The notes beneath the pieces were generated by a model. The model saw only the letters and a program-made list of their open reading frames with translations. It did no database searches and was not told where the DNA came from. Positions 18,882 to 26,405 of a DNA stretch of 64,000 bases are shown in pieces (position 1 is the stretch's first letter; each line of letters starts with the position of its first letter). Both the position numbers and the translations under genes were made by a program. Source of the stretch: Mycolicibacterium tusciae JS617 (GTDB lineage Bacteria > Actinomycetota > Actinomycetes > Mycobacteriales > Mycobacteriaceae); the NCBI RefSeq assembly GCF_000243415.2, contig NZ_KI912270.1:620001-684000 (forward strand), in the 5' to 3' direction.

Positions 18882-19718
18882 TCACTCTCGCGAACGCAGA
18901 ACCGCATCGTAGAGTTCGCGGCGCGACGGCGAGCCCGGATTCGTCGCGATCACCTGCGCACATGCGTCCTTGACCCGCATGCCCTGCTCGACGAGGTCGC
19001 GCACCTGCACCACCAGCGACGCCACGTCGGCTTTCGGTGTCGCCCCGGCCAGCACGACGGTGATCTCGCCAAGCACACCCTGTTTCGCCCAATCGGAGAG
19101 CTCGGCCAGCGAGCCGCGGATGATTTCCTCATGCGTCTTCGTCAGCTCCCGGCAGACGACAACCTCGCGGTCGGGGCCCAGGGCCACGACGGCGTCCTTG
19201 AGCGTCTCGGCCAGCCGCCGGGGCGACTCGAAGAACACGCATGTGCGCGACTCGAAGGCCAGCGTGGCGAGCCACGTCATCCGCGCCGAGTGCCGACGCG
19301 GGGCGAAACCCTCGAAGCAGAACCGCTCCGACGGCAGGCCGGACACCGCCAGCGCCGTCGTCACCGCCGATGGGCCGGGCAAGCAGTGCACCGCTACACC
19401 AGCATCGATACAGGCAGCTACGAGCCGATACCCGGGGTCGCTGATCAGCGGCATACCGGCATCGCTGACCAACAGGACGGTCGCTCCGGCCGCGATCTCG
19501 GCGACCAGCGCCGGGACCCGTGCCGCCTCGTTCTGGTCGTAGAGGCTGACCACCTTGCCTGCCAGCTTCACCTCGAGCGCCTGGGCCAGGGTCCGGATCC
19601 GCCGGGTGTCCTCGGCAGCGATGACGTCGGCCCTGGCCAGCGCGCTCACCAGCCGCGCGGAGGCATCCGCGGGCTGGCCAAGCGGGGTGGCACCGATAAG
19701 GAGTCGGCCAGGGCTCAT
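18882..19718 (-). CDS. rsmI: 16S rRNA 2'-O-ribose C1402 methyltransferase
   Basis: This 278-residue tetrapyrrole-methylase-fold enzyme methylates the 2'-O of C1402 in the decoding centre of 16S rRNA. Family motifs visible are LLIGATPLGQPADAS, AAEDTRR, LVSDAGMPLISDPGYRLV, LPGPSAVTTALAVSGL and FFESPRRL. The ORF is open further upstream, but homologues begin at MSPGRLLIGATPLGQP, so ATG 19718 is taken. It is divergent from pmt, as in M. tuberculosis (Rv1003/Rv1002c). Confidence 0.93.
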   Translation of the reverse strand: MSPGRLLIGATPLGQPADASARLVSALARADVIAAEDTRRIRTLAQALEVKLAGKVVSLYDQNEAARVPALVAEIAAGATVLLVSDAGMPLISDPGYRLVAACIDAGVAVHCLPGPSAVTTALAVSGLPSERFCFEGFAPRRHSARMTWLATLAFESRTCVFFESPRRLAETLKDAVVALGPDREVVVCRELTKTHEEIIRGSLAELSDWAKQGVLGEITVVLAGATPKADVASLVVQVRDLVEQGMRVKDACAQVIATNPGSPSRRELYDAVLRSRE

Positions 19719-19790
19719 TCCGGCGGGCAGGAGCGCTGGGCCCCCGCACGGAGTGCAGGGGACGACCGGGGGGCAATCATCAGCACAGCT

Positions 19791-19796
19791 TACGAT
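19791..19796 (+). promoter_or_regulatory. -10 element of pmt
   Basis: TACGAT lies seven nt before the GTG at 19804, predicting a leaderless mRNA and fixing the start within a much longer open frame. Confidence 0.5.
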
Positions 19797-19803
19797 CGCT
19801 TGC

Positions 19804-21345
19804 GTGACCGCCCCAGCAACCGAAGCTTCGCGCGCGGTCCCCGTCATCAGCCCGGCGCCGCTGGTCCCGGTCGCCGACTTCGGCCCGGTGGACCGCTTGC
19901 AGGGCTGGGCGATGACCGCGGTGGTCACCGCATTGGCGGCGGTGACCCGTTTCCTGAACCTCGGGTCGCCGACCGACGCAGGCACGCCGATCTTCGACGA
20001 GAAGCACTACGCACCGCAGGCCTGGCAGGTGGTGAACAACCGCGGCATCGAGGACAACCCCGGCTACGGGCTGGTGGTGCACCCGCCGGTGGGCAAGCAG
20101 TTGATCGCCATGGGCGAGGCCTTGTTCGGCTACACCGGGCTGGGGTGGCGCTTCGCAGGCGCCGTCTGCGGCGTCATCACCGTGTTGCTCGTCGTGCGGA
20201 TCGCGCGGCGAATCAGCCGGTCAACCCTTGTCGGCGGAATCGCGGGGCTGCTGCTGGTCGCCGACGGCGTCAGCTTCGTCGCCGCGCGCACCGCGCTGCT
20301 CGACGGATTTCTGGTGGTCTTCGTGGTGGCGGCGTTCGGGTGTTTGATCGTCGACCGCGACCAGGTCCGGGAGCGGATGCACGTCGCGCTGCTCGAAGGC
20401 CGCATCAGCGAGACGACGTGGGGACCGAGGCTGGGCGTGCGGTGGTGGCGCTTCGGCGCCGGGATACTGCTCGGATTAGCTTGTGCGACAAAGTGGTCCG
20501 GGCTGTACTTCGTGGCGTTTTTCGGCGTGATGACGCTCGCGTTCGATATCGCTGCGCGCAGGCAATATCGCGTCCCGCGGCCGTGGCTCGGCGCCTTCCG
20601 GCGTGATCTGGGACCGTCGCTGTATGCGCTCGTGCTGATTCCGTTCGGCGTCTACCTGGCGTCGTACACACCGTGGTTTGCATCGGAGACCGGGGTGAAC
20701 CGGCACGAGGTCGGCAGGGCGATCGGCGAGGACAGCATCCTGCCGGTGCCCGACGCGCTGCGCTCGTTGTGGCATTACACGTACGGGGCGTACAAGTTCC
20801 ACTCCGGCCTGACCAATGCCGACGGCAACCACCACCCGTGGGAGTCCAAACCGTGGACGTGGCCGATGTCGCTGCGCCCGGTCCTCTACGCGATCGACAA
20901 CCAGAACGTGCCGGGGTGCGGGGACCAATCCTGCGTCAAGGCCGTGATGCTGGTCGGTACGCCCGCAATGTGGTTCATTGCGGTGCCGGTGCTGGCATGG
21001 GCGCTGTGGCGGACGTTCGTCAAGCGCGATTGGCGCTACGCCGCGATCCTGGTGGGCTACAGCGCAGGTTTCCTGCCATGGTTCGCCGACATCGACCGGC
21101 AAATGTACTTCTTCTACGCGGCGACGATGGCGCCGTTCCTCGTGCTGACCATCGCGATGATCCTCGGCGACATCCTGTACAAACCGAACCAGAACTCGGA
21201 GCGAAGAACGCTCGGGTTGATCGCGGTGAGTTGCTACATCGCGCTGGTGCTGACGAACTTCGCGTGGATGTATCCGATCCTGACGGGCATACCGATTTCG
21301 CAGGCGACCTGGAACATGCAGATCTGGCTGCCGTCCTGGAGCTAA
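19804..21345 (+). CDS. pmt: Protein O-mannosyltransferase
   Basis: This 513-residue GT39-family membrane enzyme transfers mannose from polyprenyl-phosphomannose to Ser/Thr of exported proteins, coupled to Sec secretion. The first extracytoplasmic loop carries the catalytic acidic pair in IFDEKHYAPQAW. About ten hydrophobic segments follow, and the loop HHPWESKPWTWPMSLRPV is typical of bacterial Pmt. It ends NMQIWLPSWS, as in M. tuberculosis Rv1002c. The start is GTG 19804 on the basis of the TACGAT hexamer. It would glycosylate lipoproteins such as those encoded at 24.6-28.9 kb (inference). Confidence 0.93.
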   Translation: MTAPATEASRAVPVISPAPLVPVADFGPVDRLQGWAMTAVVTALAAVTRFLNLGSPTDAGTPIFDEKHYAPQAWQVVNNRGIEDNPGYGLVVHPPVGKQLIAMGEALFGYTGLGWRFAGAVCGVITVLLVVRIARRISRSTLVGGIAGLLLVADGVSFVAARTALLDGFLVVFVVAAFGCLIVDRDQVRERMHVALLEGRISETTWGPRLGVRWWRFGAGILLGLACATKWSGLYFVAFFGVMTLAFDIAARRQYRVPRPWLGAFRRDLGPSLYALVLIPFGVYLASYTPWFASETGVNRHEVGRAIGEDSILPVPDALRSLWHYTYGAYKFHSGLTNADGNHHPWESKPWTWPMSLRPVLYAIDNQNVPGCGDQSCVKAVMLVGTPAMWFIAVPVLAWALWRTFVKRDWRYAAILVGYSAGFLPWFADIDRQMYFFYAATMAPFLVLTIAMILGDILYKPNQNSERRTLGLIAVSCYIALVLTNFAWMYPILTGIPISQATWNMQIWLPSWS

Positions 21346-21467
21346 GGCCCGTTCAGGGTCCTACGGACGAGATTGCCGTCATGGCTGTGGTCATTCATCC
21401 ACAACCATCTGTGCAATCTGGCGCATAGGGCCCATTTCGTGTCAGTCGGTCCCGTCATCATCGCGGC

Positions 21468-22292
21468 GTGGCGGACGTCTTCATCGGCAGTGAGGCTGTC
21501 GCCGCGGGTCTGCTCACACGCGGGAAGTTGCGGTGGAACTACCGGGCCATCTTTCCCGACGTCTACATCGCCAAAGAAGCATCGGCGTCACTCTTCGATC
21601 GCATCACCGGCGCCTGGCTGTGGTCTGGTCGGCGAGCAGTAATCGCCGGTCTCTCCGCGGCCGTGTTACACGGCTCCCACTTGGTCGACGAATCGGCGCC
21701 CGTCGAATTGATCTGGCGCTGCGGCCGTCCGCCCCCAGGGATCGTCGTCCGAAACGAGCGCATCGAACCCGACGAAGTCGCAGAGGTATCGGGCCTTGCC
21801 GTTACGACACCCGGGCGGACGGCACTAGACGTAGCCAGACATGCCGACCGCAACACCGCAGTGACTCACCTGGATGCGCTTGCCTGCGCGAAGGACTTGA
21901 CCGCCGCCGATGTGCGGCCGCTGACCGATCGGTATCGGGGAGCGCCAGGCGTCAGGCGGTCGGTCACGGCGCTCGACCTGATGGATGGTGGATCGAAGAC
22001 GCCGATGGCAACCATGGTTCGCTTGCATCTGGTCGACGCCGGATTTCCAGTACCAAGAACCCAGATCAGCGTGGACGACGGGACCACGGCGGCGGTCGTG
22101 GAGATGGGTTATGAGGCGCCGATGGTGGGCGTCGAGTTCGGCGGCGACGCATCGAAATCTCTTACGCGATTGGGCTGGACAATCATCTGCGGTGAAGGTA
22201 AGAATCCGCTGACCATCGTTTACCTCATGCGAGCAGCGGTCATCGAGCGCGGCTTTCCTCTTTACAGACTGCAGCGAATGTCGCGGTACTAG
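21468..22292 (+). CDS. AbiEi-type / DUF559-like protein with degenerate C-terminus
   Basis: This 274-residue protein has the N-terminal winged-helix-like region common in a large mycobacterial family ([30 protein letters not shown]). A middle segment ([32 protein letters not shown]) follows. The C-terminal part should be a Vsr/DUF559 nuclease-like fold. As I remember the family, it carries an E-Y-D-G-D-x-H-R type core; here it reads [18 protein letters not shown] and then runs early into the final strands, so acidic and histidine residues seem deleted. The product is probably inactive as a nuclease. It overlaps arcA by four nt in convergent orientation. The link to a type IV toxin-antitoxin is annotation tradition, not evidence. 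Confidence 0.6.
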   Translation: MADVFIGSEAVAAGLLTRGKLRWNYRAIFPDVYIAKEASASLFDRITGAWLWSGRRAVIAGLSAAVLHGSHLVDESAPVELIWRCGRPPPGIVVRNERIEPDEVAEVSGLAVTTPGRTALDVARHADRNTAVTHLDALACAKDLTAADVRPLTDRYRGAPGVRRSVTALDLMDGGSKTPMATMVRLHLVDAGFPVPRTQISVDDGTTAAVVEMGYEAPMVGVEFGGDASKSLTRLGWTIICGEGKNPLTIVYLMRAAVIERGFPLYRLQRMSRY

Positions 22293-23491
22293 AGCGGATC
22301 GCGGTCTGCGGGACAGGACATGCAGCGGGGTCCACCGCGGCCGGTGCCAAGCTCTGACGCCTCGATCGACAAGACCTCGATGCCCGAATCCGCCAGTCGT
22401 GCATTGGTTTCGGCGTTGCGCTCGTATGCGACCACCACTCCGGGCGCCACAGCCAGCGTGTTGTTGCCGTCGTCCCATTGCTCCCGCTCAGCGGTGACAG
22501 GGTCCAGCCCGGTGGCGATGACGCGCAGCTTCTCGATACCCATCGCTTCGGCCGCCGCGATCAGGAACGGTCGCTCGTCGCCGATCCGCACACCGCCGGA
22601 GCCATTGCGGTGAATCGTGAACGCCGACAGCGTCTCGACGATGTTCGGATACATCACCACCGCGTCGACGTCGACCATCGTGCACACCGTGTCGAGGTGC
22701 ATCTGCGCTCGCTCCTGCGCGATCGGCACGGCTAACACAGTGTGGGCCAGATCATCATCGAACAGGCTGCGCGCCAACGCCTCCGCGCCCGCAGGGGTGG
22801 TCCGTTCCCCCACTCCCACCGCCACCACTCCTGGCGCCAGCAGTAGTACGTCGCCACCCTCGACGGGCGCCGATCGCGACTCGTAGGCGCGCCGCACACC
22901 CAGGAATCGCGGGTGGTGGGCGTAGATCACGTCGGTCAGCGAGGTCTCGCGAACGCGTGCGGGCAAGGCCAGCGACGTGATCGCCGCACGCGGGCCGATC
23001 CAGAACGACGAATCGCGGGTGAACAGCAGATTCGGCAGCGGATCGATGACGAAATCTCCGCCGTGGTGCATCCGTCGCACCAACGACAACTCCCCGCCGT
23101 GCAGCGGCAGCTCGTTGAACGTCATCCCTGCCATCAGCACCGACGCCAGTGGCCCAGCTTCCAACGTGCGCAGGTACGCCGAAAGCTCTTGCGCCAATGG
23201 CAGTCCCAGCCGCCGCGGATCGACGGCAGCCGCGATGCCGTGCATGCGTGCCGCGCCGCTCTTGGCCAGCGCCTCGGTCAGCAGATCGGCCAGTAACAGC
23301 ACCTCGACACCGCGCGAGGACAGCAGCCCGGCGAACGCATCGTGTTCGCGCTGCGCCTTGGCTACCCACGGCAGCCCGTCGAACAGCAGCTTGTCATTGT
23401 TGCGCGGTGTCAGCCGCTGGAGTTCGGCGCCGGGCCGGTGCAGGATGACGGCGCGCAGCGGACCAACCTCGGAATCACAGCCCAACGTCAC
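22289..23491 (-). CDS. arcA: Arginine deiminase
   Basis: This 400-residue enzyme hydrolyses arginine to citrulline and ammonia in the cytosol. Guanidine-binding motifs ([13 protein letters not shown] and [10 protein letters not shown] with the catalytic His) are present. The nucleophile cysteine sits near the C-terminus in GGPRCMSCP. The GTG at 23491 is preferred over that at 23500: a TACGGT hexamer lies exactly seven nt upstream and the second GTG overlaps it. No ornithine carbamoyltransferase or carbamate kinase gene accompanies it, as in M. tuberculosis (Rv1001). It is divergent from soxR, and the intergenic SoxR box could affect both. Confidence 0.93.
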   Translation of the reverse strand: MTLGCDSEVGPLRAVILHRPGAELQRLTPRNNDKLLFDGLPWVAKAQREHDAFAGLLSSRGVEVLLLADLLTEALAKSGAARMHGIAAAVDPRRLGLPLAQELSAYLRTLEAGPLASVLMAGMTFNELPLHGGELSLVRRMHHGGDFVIDPLPNLLFTRDSSFWIGPRAAITSLALPARVRETSLTDVIYAHHPRFLGVRRAYESRSAPVEGGDVLLLAPGVVAVGVGERTTPAGAEALARSLFDDDLAHTVLAVPIAQERAQMHLDTVCTMVDVDAVVMYPNIVETLSAFTIHRNGSGGVRIGDERPFLIAAAEAMGIEKLRVIATGLDPVTAEREQWDDGNNTLAVAPGVVVAYERNAETNARLADSGIEVLSIEASELGTGRGGPRCMSCPADRDPL

Positions 23492-23498
23492 AACTAGC

Positions 23499-23504
23499 AC
23501 CGTA
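23499..23504 (-). promoter_or_regulatory. -10 element of arcA
   Basis: TACGGT on the minus strand, seven nt before GTG 23491; it supports that start and a leaderless mRNA. Confidence 0.45.
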
Positions 23505-23526
23505 ACTTGCGTAGCGCGATCGGCGA

Positions 23527-23544
23527 CCTCAACTAAAGTTGAGG
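23527..23544. promoter_or_regulatory. SoxR box overlapping the soxR start
   Basis: CCTCAACTAAAGTTGAGG is an 18-bp palindrome with eight-bp perfect arms. It differs little from the enterobacterial SoxR site (CCTCAAGTTAACTTGAGG). It ends two nt before the soxR ATG at 23547. A TAAAGT hexamer in its centre lies seven nt before the ATG, so bound SoxR would cover the -10 of its own leaderless promoter. Confidence 0.75.
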
Positions 23545-23546
23545 AA

Positions 23547-23981
23547 ATGGAGTTGATTCACGAACTCACGCCCGCCGACATGTCCGTTCGGAGCGGCGTC
23601 GCCGTCTCAGCGCTGCACTTCTATGAACGCGAAGGCCTCATCACCAGCAAGCGCACCGGAGGCAATCAACGGCGCTACGCCCGCGAAACCCTGCGACGCG
23701 TCGCGTTCATCCGGATGAGCCAACGACTCGGCATACCGCTCGCGCGTATCCGCGAGGCGCTGGCCACCCTGCCCACCGACCGGGTCCCGACGAGCAAGGA
23801 CTGGGCCCGGCTCTCGGCCGGGTGGCGCCAGGACCTCGACGACCGCATCCTGCACCTGCAGCGGTTGCGTGACAACCTCAGCGGCTGCATCGGTTGCGGC
23901 TGCCTCAGCCTGAAGACCTGCATACTTTCCAACCCCGGCGACGTGCTGGCCCGAGAGGGACCCGGTGCCGTCCGCCTATGA
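23547..23981 (+). CDS. soxR: Redox-sensitive MerR-family activator SoxR
   Basis: This 144-residue regulator uses a [2Fe-2S] cluster to sense redox-cycling compounds. An N-terminal MerR helix-turn-helix ([32 protein letters not shown]) is followed by a dimerisation helix and the cluster-binding motif [12 protein letters not shown], whose four cysteines match SoxR. The ATG at 23547 directly follows an 18-bp SoxR-type palindrome, so the protein probably controls itself. No soxS lies nearby, as expected outside enterobacteria, where SoxR regulates target genes directly. Neighbouring arcA (divergent) and the alkB-like gene (downstream) are possible targets. This gene is absent from the M. tuberculosis version of the locus as I recall it. 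Confidence 0.93.
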   Translation: MELIHELTPADMSVRSGVAVSALHFYEREGLITSKRTGGNQRRYARETLRRVAFIRMSQRLGIPLARIREALATLPTDRVPTSKDWARLSAGWRQDLDDRILHLQRLRDNLSGCIGCGCLSLKTCILSNPGDVLAREGPGAVRL

Positions 23982-24001
23982 GAAATCGAACGCTTGTGCG
24001 A

Positions 24002-24007
24002 TAGACT
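24002..24007 (+). promoter_or_regulatory. -10 element of the alkB-like gene
   Basis: TAGACT, seven nt before the ATG at 24015, predicts a leaderless transcript independent of soxR. Confidence 0.45.
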
Positions 24008-24014
24008 CGTGACC

Positions 24015-24611
24015 ATGGAGTTGGCTCTGCAGAGCTCGCTGTTCGAGCATGCCGAACGGCGCCATCTGGGCAATGGCGCCTGGATCGACTACCGGTCCGG
24101 ATGGCTTGAGGACGGGGACGAATTGTTCGCGGAGTTGCGCGACGCCATCCCGTGGCGCGCCGAACGACGGCAGATGTACGACCGCGTGCTCGATGTACCG
24201 CGGCTGGTCAGCTTTCACGATCTGGTCGATCAATCGCCCCCGCATCCGCGGCTCAAGCAGATCCGCCGACGGCTCAACGACACCTATGCGGGCGAACTCG
24301 GCGAACCGTTCACCACCGCGGGGTTGTGCCTCTACCGCGACGGCAACGACAGTGTGGCCTGGCACGGCGACACCATCGGCCGGAGCAGCACCGAAGACAC
24401 CATCGTGGCCATCGTCAGCCTCGGCGCCACAAGGGTTTTCGCTCTACGCCCGCGCGGCGGCGGAAAGTCACTACGGATGTCCCACCGGCACGGCGACCTG
24501 CTGGTGATGGGCGGTTCGTGCCAGCGCACCTGGGAGCACGCGATACCGAAGACGGCGCAGCCGACCGGACCGCGCATCAGCATTCAGTTCCGCCCGCACG
24601 GCGTCCGCTAA
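24015..24611 (+). CDS. AlkB-like 2OG-Fe(II) dioxygenase
   Basis: This 198-residue enzyme is of the AlkB family, iron- and 2-oxoglutarate-dependent dioxygenases that remove alkyl lesions from nucleic acids or act on RNA. The iron ligands appear as WHGD (HxD) and WEHAIPK, and the 2OG-binding arginines in GPRISIQFR. It corresponds to M. tuberculosis Rv1000c in position and length. ATG 24015 is chosen from the TAGACT hexamer seven nt upstream; GTG 24009 would add two residues. Its stop overlaps the convergent lipoprotein gene by four nt. The substrate is not predictable. Confidence 0.85.
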   Translation: MELALQSSLFEHAERRHLGNGAWIDYRSGWLEDGDELFAELRDAIPWRAERRQMYDRVLDVPRLVSFHDLVDQSPPHPRLKQIRRRLNDTYAGELGEPFTTAGLCLYRDGNDSVAWHGDTIGRSSTEDTIVAIVSLGATRVFALRPRGGGKSLRMSHRHGDLLVMGGSCQRTWEHAIPKTAQPTGPRISIQFRPHGVR

Positions 24612-25279
24612 CCCCGCACCGCAGCGACGGTCGCGGTGAGCAGATCGCGGGCGCGCTGCGTGTCGACGGGCGCGACGGGTTTGTCTTGCAACACCAACGG
24701 ATTTGCGGTGACGATCACCAAAAACGTTCCGAAACTCGCGATGTAGTTGTAGATCTCCCCCGACCCCGGCTTGCCGTTCACGATGGTCTGCAGCACACGG
24801 TGGGTGCCCATCGTCTCGGCGCCGTCGATCTGTGGGGCGTCCACGACCTCGACGTAACCGCGCACGCCGCCGCCAGCGAAGCCCACCTTCTTGCAGTTGT
24901 CGGCGGGTCGGTTGACCGGAACGGGTTGCGATGTTTCCACCGCGATCGCAATGAACCGGTTGCCCTCACCCTCGGCCGTTGTGGCAGCCATGTTGCCCTT
25001 CACCCCGGAAGGAAGCACTTGCGCGGTGGCGAACGACGCACAGTCGGCCGGGTCGAATTTCAGACCTTCGGGCATCGCCTGCGGTGCGAGCAGTCGCGGG
25101 TCTATCCCCGTGCGGCCGACCTCGGTCACCTTGAAGTCCGGACCGAAACTCGACCGCACGTCCGTGACGCGTGCGATATCGGCGTTCGAAAGGTCGGCCG
25201 ACCCTGAAGCGCCACATGCGACCAGTGCGCCGGCGCACACCAGGGCCAACTGGCTGCCGAGCTTTGCGCACTTGGACAT
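24608..25279 (-). CDS. Lipoprotein, DUF5642-like (copy 1)
   Basis: This 223-residue exported lipoprotein has a signal peptide with lipobox LVACGASG, so it is lipidated at the Cys near residue 22. The mature part is a DUF5642-like domain with two further cysteines (ADCASF, DNCKKV). It ends RDLLTATVAAVRG, echoing the neighbour's ALMVKTVAALRG, so the two genes are tandem paralogues. ATG 25279 gives the signal peptide directly; the frame is open further upstream without a ribosome site. The position matches M. tuberculosis Rv0999. The function is unknown; Ser/Thr-rich linkers typical of Pmt targets are not obvious. Confidence 0.75.
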   Translation of the reverse strand: MSKCAKLGSQLALVCAGALVACGASGSADLSNADIARVTDVRSSFGPDFKVTEVGRTGIDPRLLAPQAMPEGLKFDPADCASFATAQVLPSGVKGNMAATTAEGEGNRFIAIAVETSQPVPVNRPADNCKKVGFAGGGVRGYVEVVDAPQIDGAETMGTHRVLQTIVNGKPGSGEIYNYIASFGTFLVIVTANPLVLQDKPVAPVDTQRARDLLTATVAAVRG

Positions 25280-25308
25280 CGCCGCACAGGTTACCGGCCC
25301 CACACGAC

Positions 25309-26001
25309 TCAACCCCGTAAGGCCGCCACCGTTTTCACCATCAATGCTCTCGCGAAATCCGCGCCCAGCTGCGGATGCGGCGATCCGGGGTCGGTCACCA
25401 CCGTAACGAACGCGACGTGGCCATCCAGATAGGCGGTGACGGTATCGGCGTGCGAGTGGGTTTCGGTACCACCCTCGACGACGGTCGTCGTCACGGTGGC
25501 CATCGCCACGGTCTCGGCATTCTCGATCGCCGGCGCGGCCGTGAGGCTGACGCTGCCGCTCGCTTGCCCGGCCGACAAAGTCCAGTGCCCGCATTCGGCT
25601 GTCACCGCCGGATCGAGGCCCGCCGCCGATTCCCCGACGACGGCATACACGATGCCGCCGGTTCCGGATCCCGACCAACCCTTCGTCGAGGCGGGATCGA
25701 GGACGGGATCAGCCAGCGGACCGCACTGCGGCGGTTCGGGCGCCCACTGCGCGCCGAATCCCCACAGCGATGTCGGCCGAACCGGGCCTGTCAGGTCGGC
25801 GACCTCGTATCCGTCCGGCAGGTCCTCGCGCACACGATCGATCCTGGCGGGATTCACCTGCGCCGACGCATCCGTGGTAGGCGTGCTCGTCGCCGGCCGC
25901 GGGTCGTCAGACGAGCCGCAGGCCGCAGCGAGGAGAACCGCCGCCGCACACAGGGCGTGAACGTGGGGTCGATACCTCAGAGAACCCTTACTGCTATCCA
26001 T
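25309..26001 (-). CDS. Lipoprotein, DUF5642-like (copy 2)
   Basis: This 230-residue lipoprotein has a signal peptide LCAAAVLLAAACGSS with lipobox and a Thr/Ser/Pro-rich linker (RPATSTPTTDAS) that could be mannosylated by the Pmt encoded nearby. The folded domain has two cysteines (PQCGPL, AECGHW) and shares a DGYEVADLTGPVRP-like opening and C-terminal AALRG with copy 1. Start ATG 26001 is the last Met before the signal; ATG 26031 is possible. It lies 29 nt upstream of copy 1 on the same strand, so the two form a two-gene transcript. Function unknown. Confidence 0.72.
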   Translation of the reverse strand: MDSSKGSLRYRPHVHALCAAAVLLAAACGSSDDPRPATSTPTTDASAQVNPARIDRVREDLPDGYEVADLTGPVRPTSLWGFGAQWAPEPPQCGPLADPVLDPASTKGWSGSGTGGIVYAVVGESAAGLDPAVTAECGHWTLSAGQASGSVSLTAAPAIENAETVAMATVTTTVVEGGTETHSHADTVTAYLDGHVAFVTVVTDPGSPHPQLGADFARALMVKTVAALRG

Positions 26002-26064
26002 GCAACGAAATGTGTCCATCCGCCGATGCATCAGTACCAGGCAAACTAAAGAACGGAGGCCCTC

Positions 26065-26397
26065 ATGCGCAAAGGATGGGGTCTAGTAGCAACGATAGCG
26101 TTGATAGGTGTCGCTCTCGCCCCAGCGGGCGTGGCGGCGGCGGAGCCCAACAGAGGGGGCAACGCCTATCAGACGATCGGCGAGTTGGAAGCAGTCGGAT
26201 ACAACGTCGTCATCGATCGGGTAGGCAATGCCCCCATCGGCGAGTGCTTCGTGACCAACGTGCGCAACCCGCAAGAGGTCACCCAGACGTACCCGGTCGG
26301 CAGGGGCGGTAAGGGCGACAAGCACGGAAATGATCGCGACTACATCACCGTCGTCGTCAGTCGGTCGATCACCGTATCCCTGAACTGCGACGTCTGA
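26065..26397 (+). CDS. Small secreted protein with two cysteines (family A, copy 1)
   Basis: This 110-residue protein has a Sec signal peptide (LVATIALIGVALAPAGVAAAEP) and a mature domain of about 82 residues. It contains GYNVVIDRVG, ECFVTNVRNP and a C-terminal VSLNCDV. The two cysteines could form one disulfide. GGAGG lies six nt before the ATG. A clear paralogue lies at 45017-45319 with the same three motifs. This looks like a mycobacterial family of short exported proteins of unknown function. It is convergent with the PE-PPE hydrolase gene, nine nt apart. Confidence 0.7.
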   Translation: MRKGWGLVATIALIGVALAPAGVAAAEPNRGGNAYQTIGELEAVGYNVVIDRVGNAPIGECFVTNVRNPQEVTQTYPVGRGGKGDKHGNDRDYITVVVSRSITVSLNCDV

Positions 26398-26405
26398 TTC
26401 GACCG

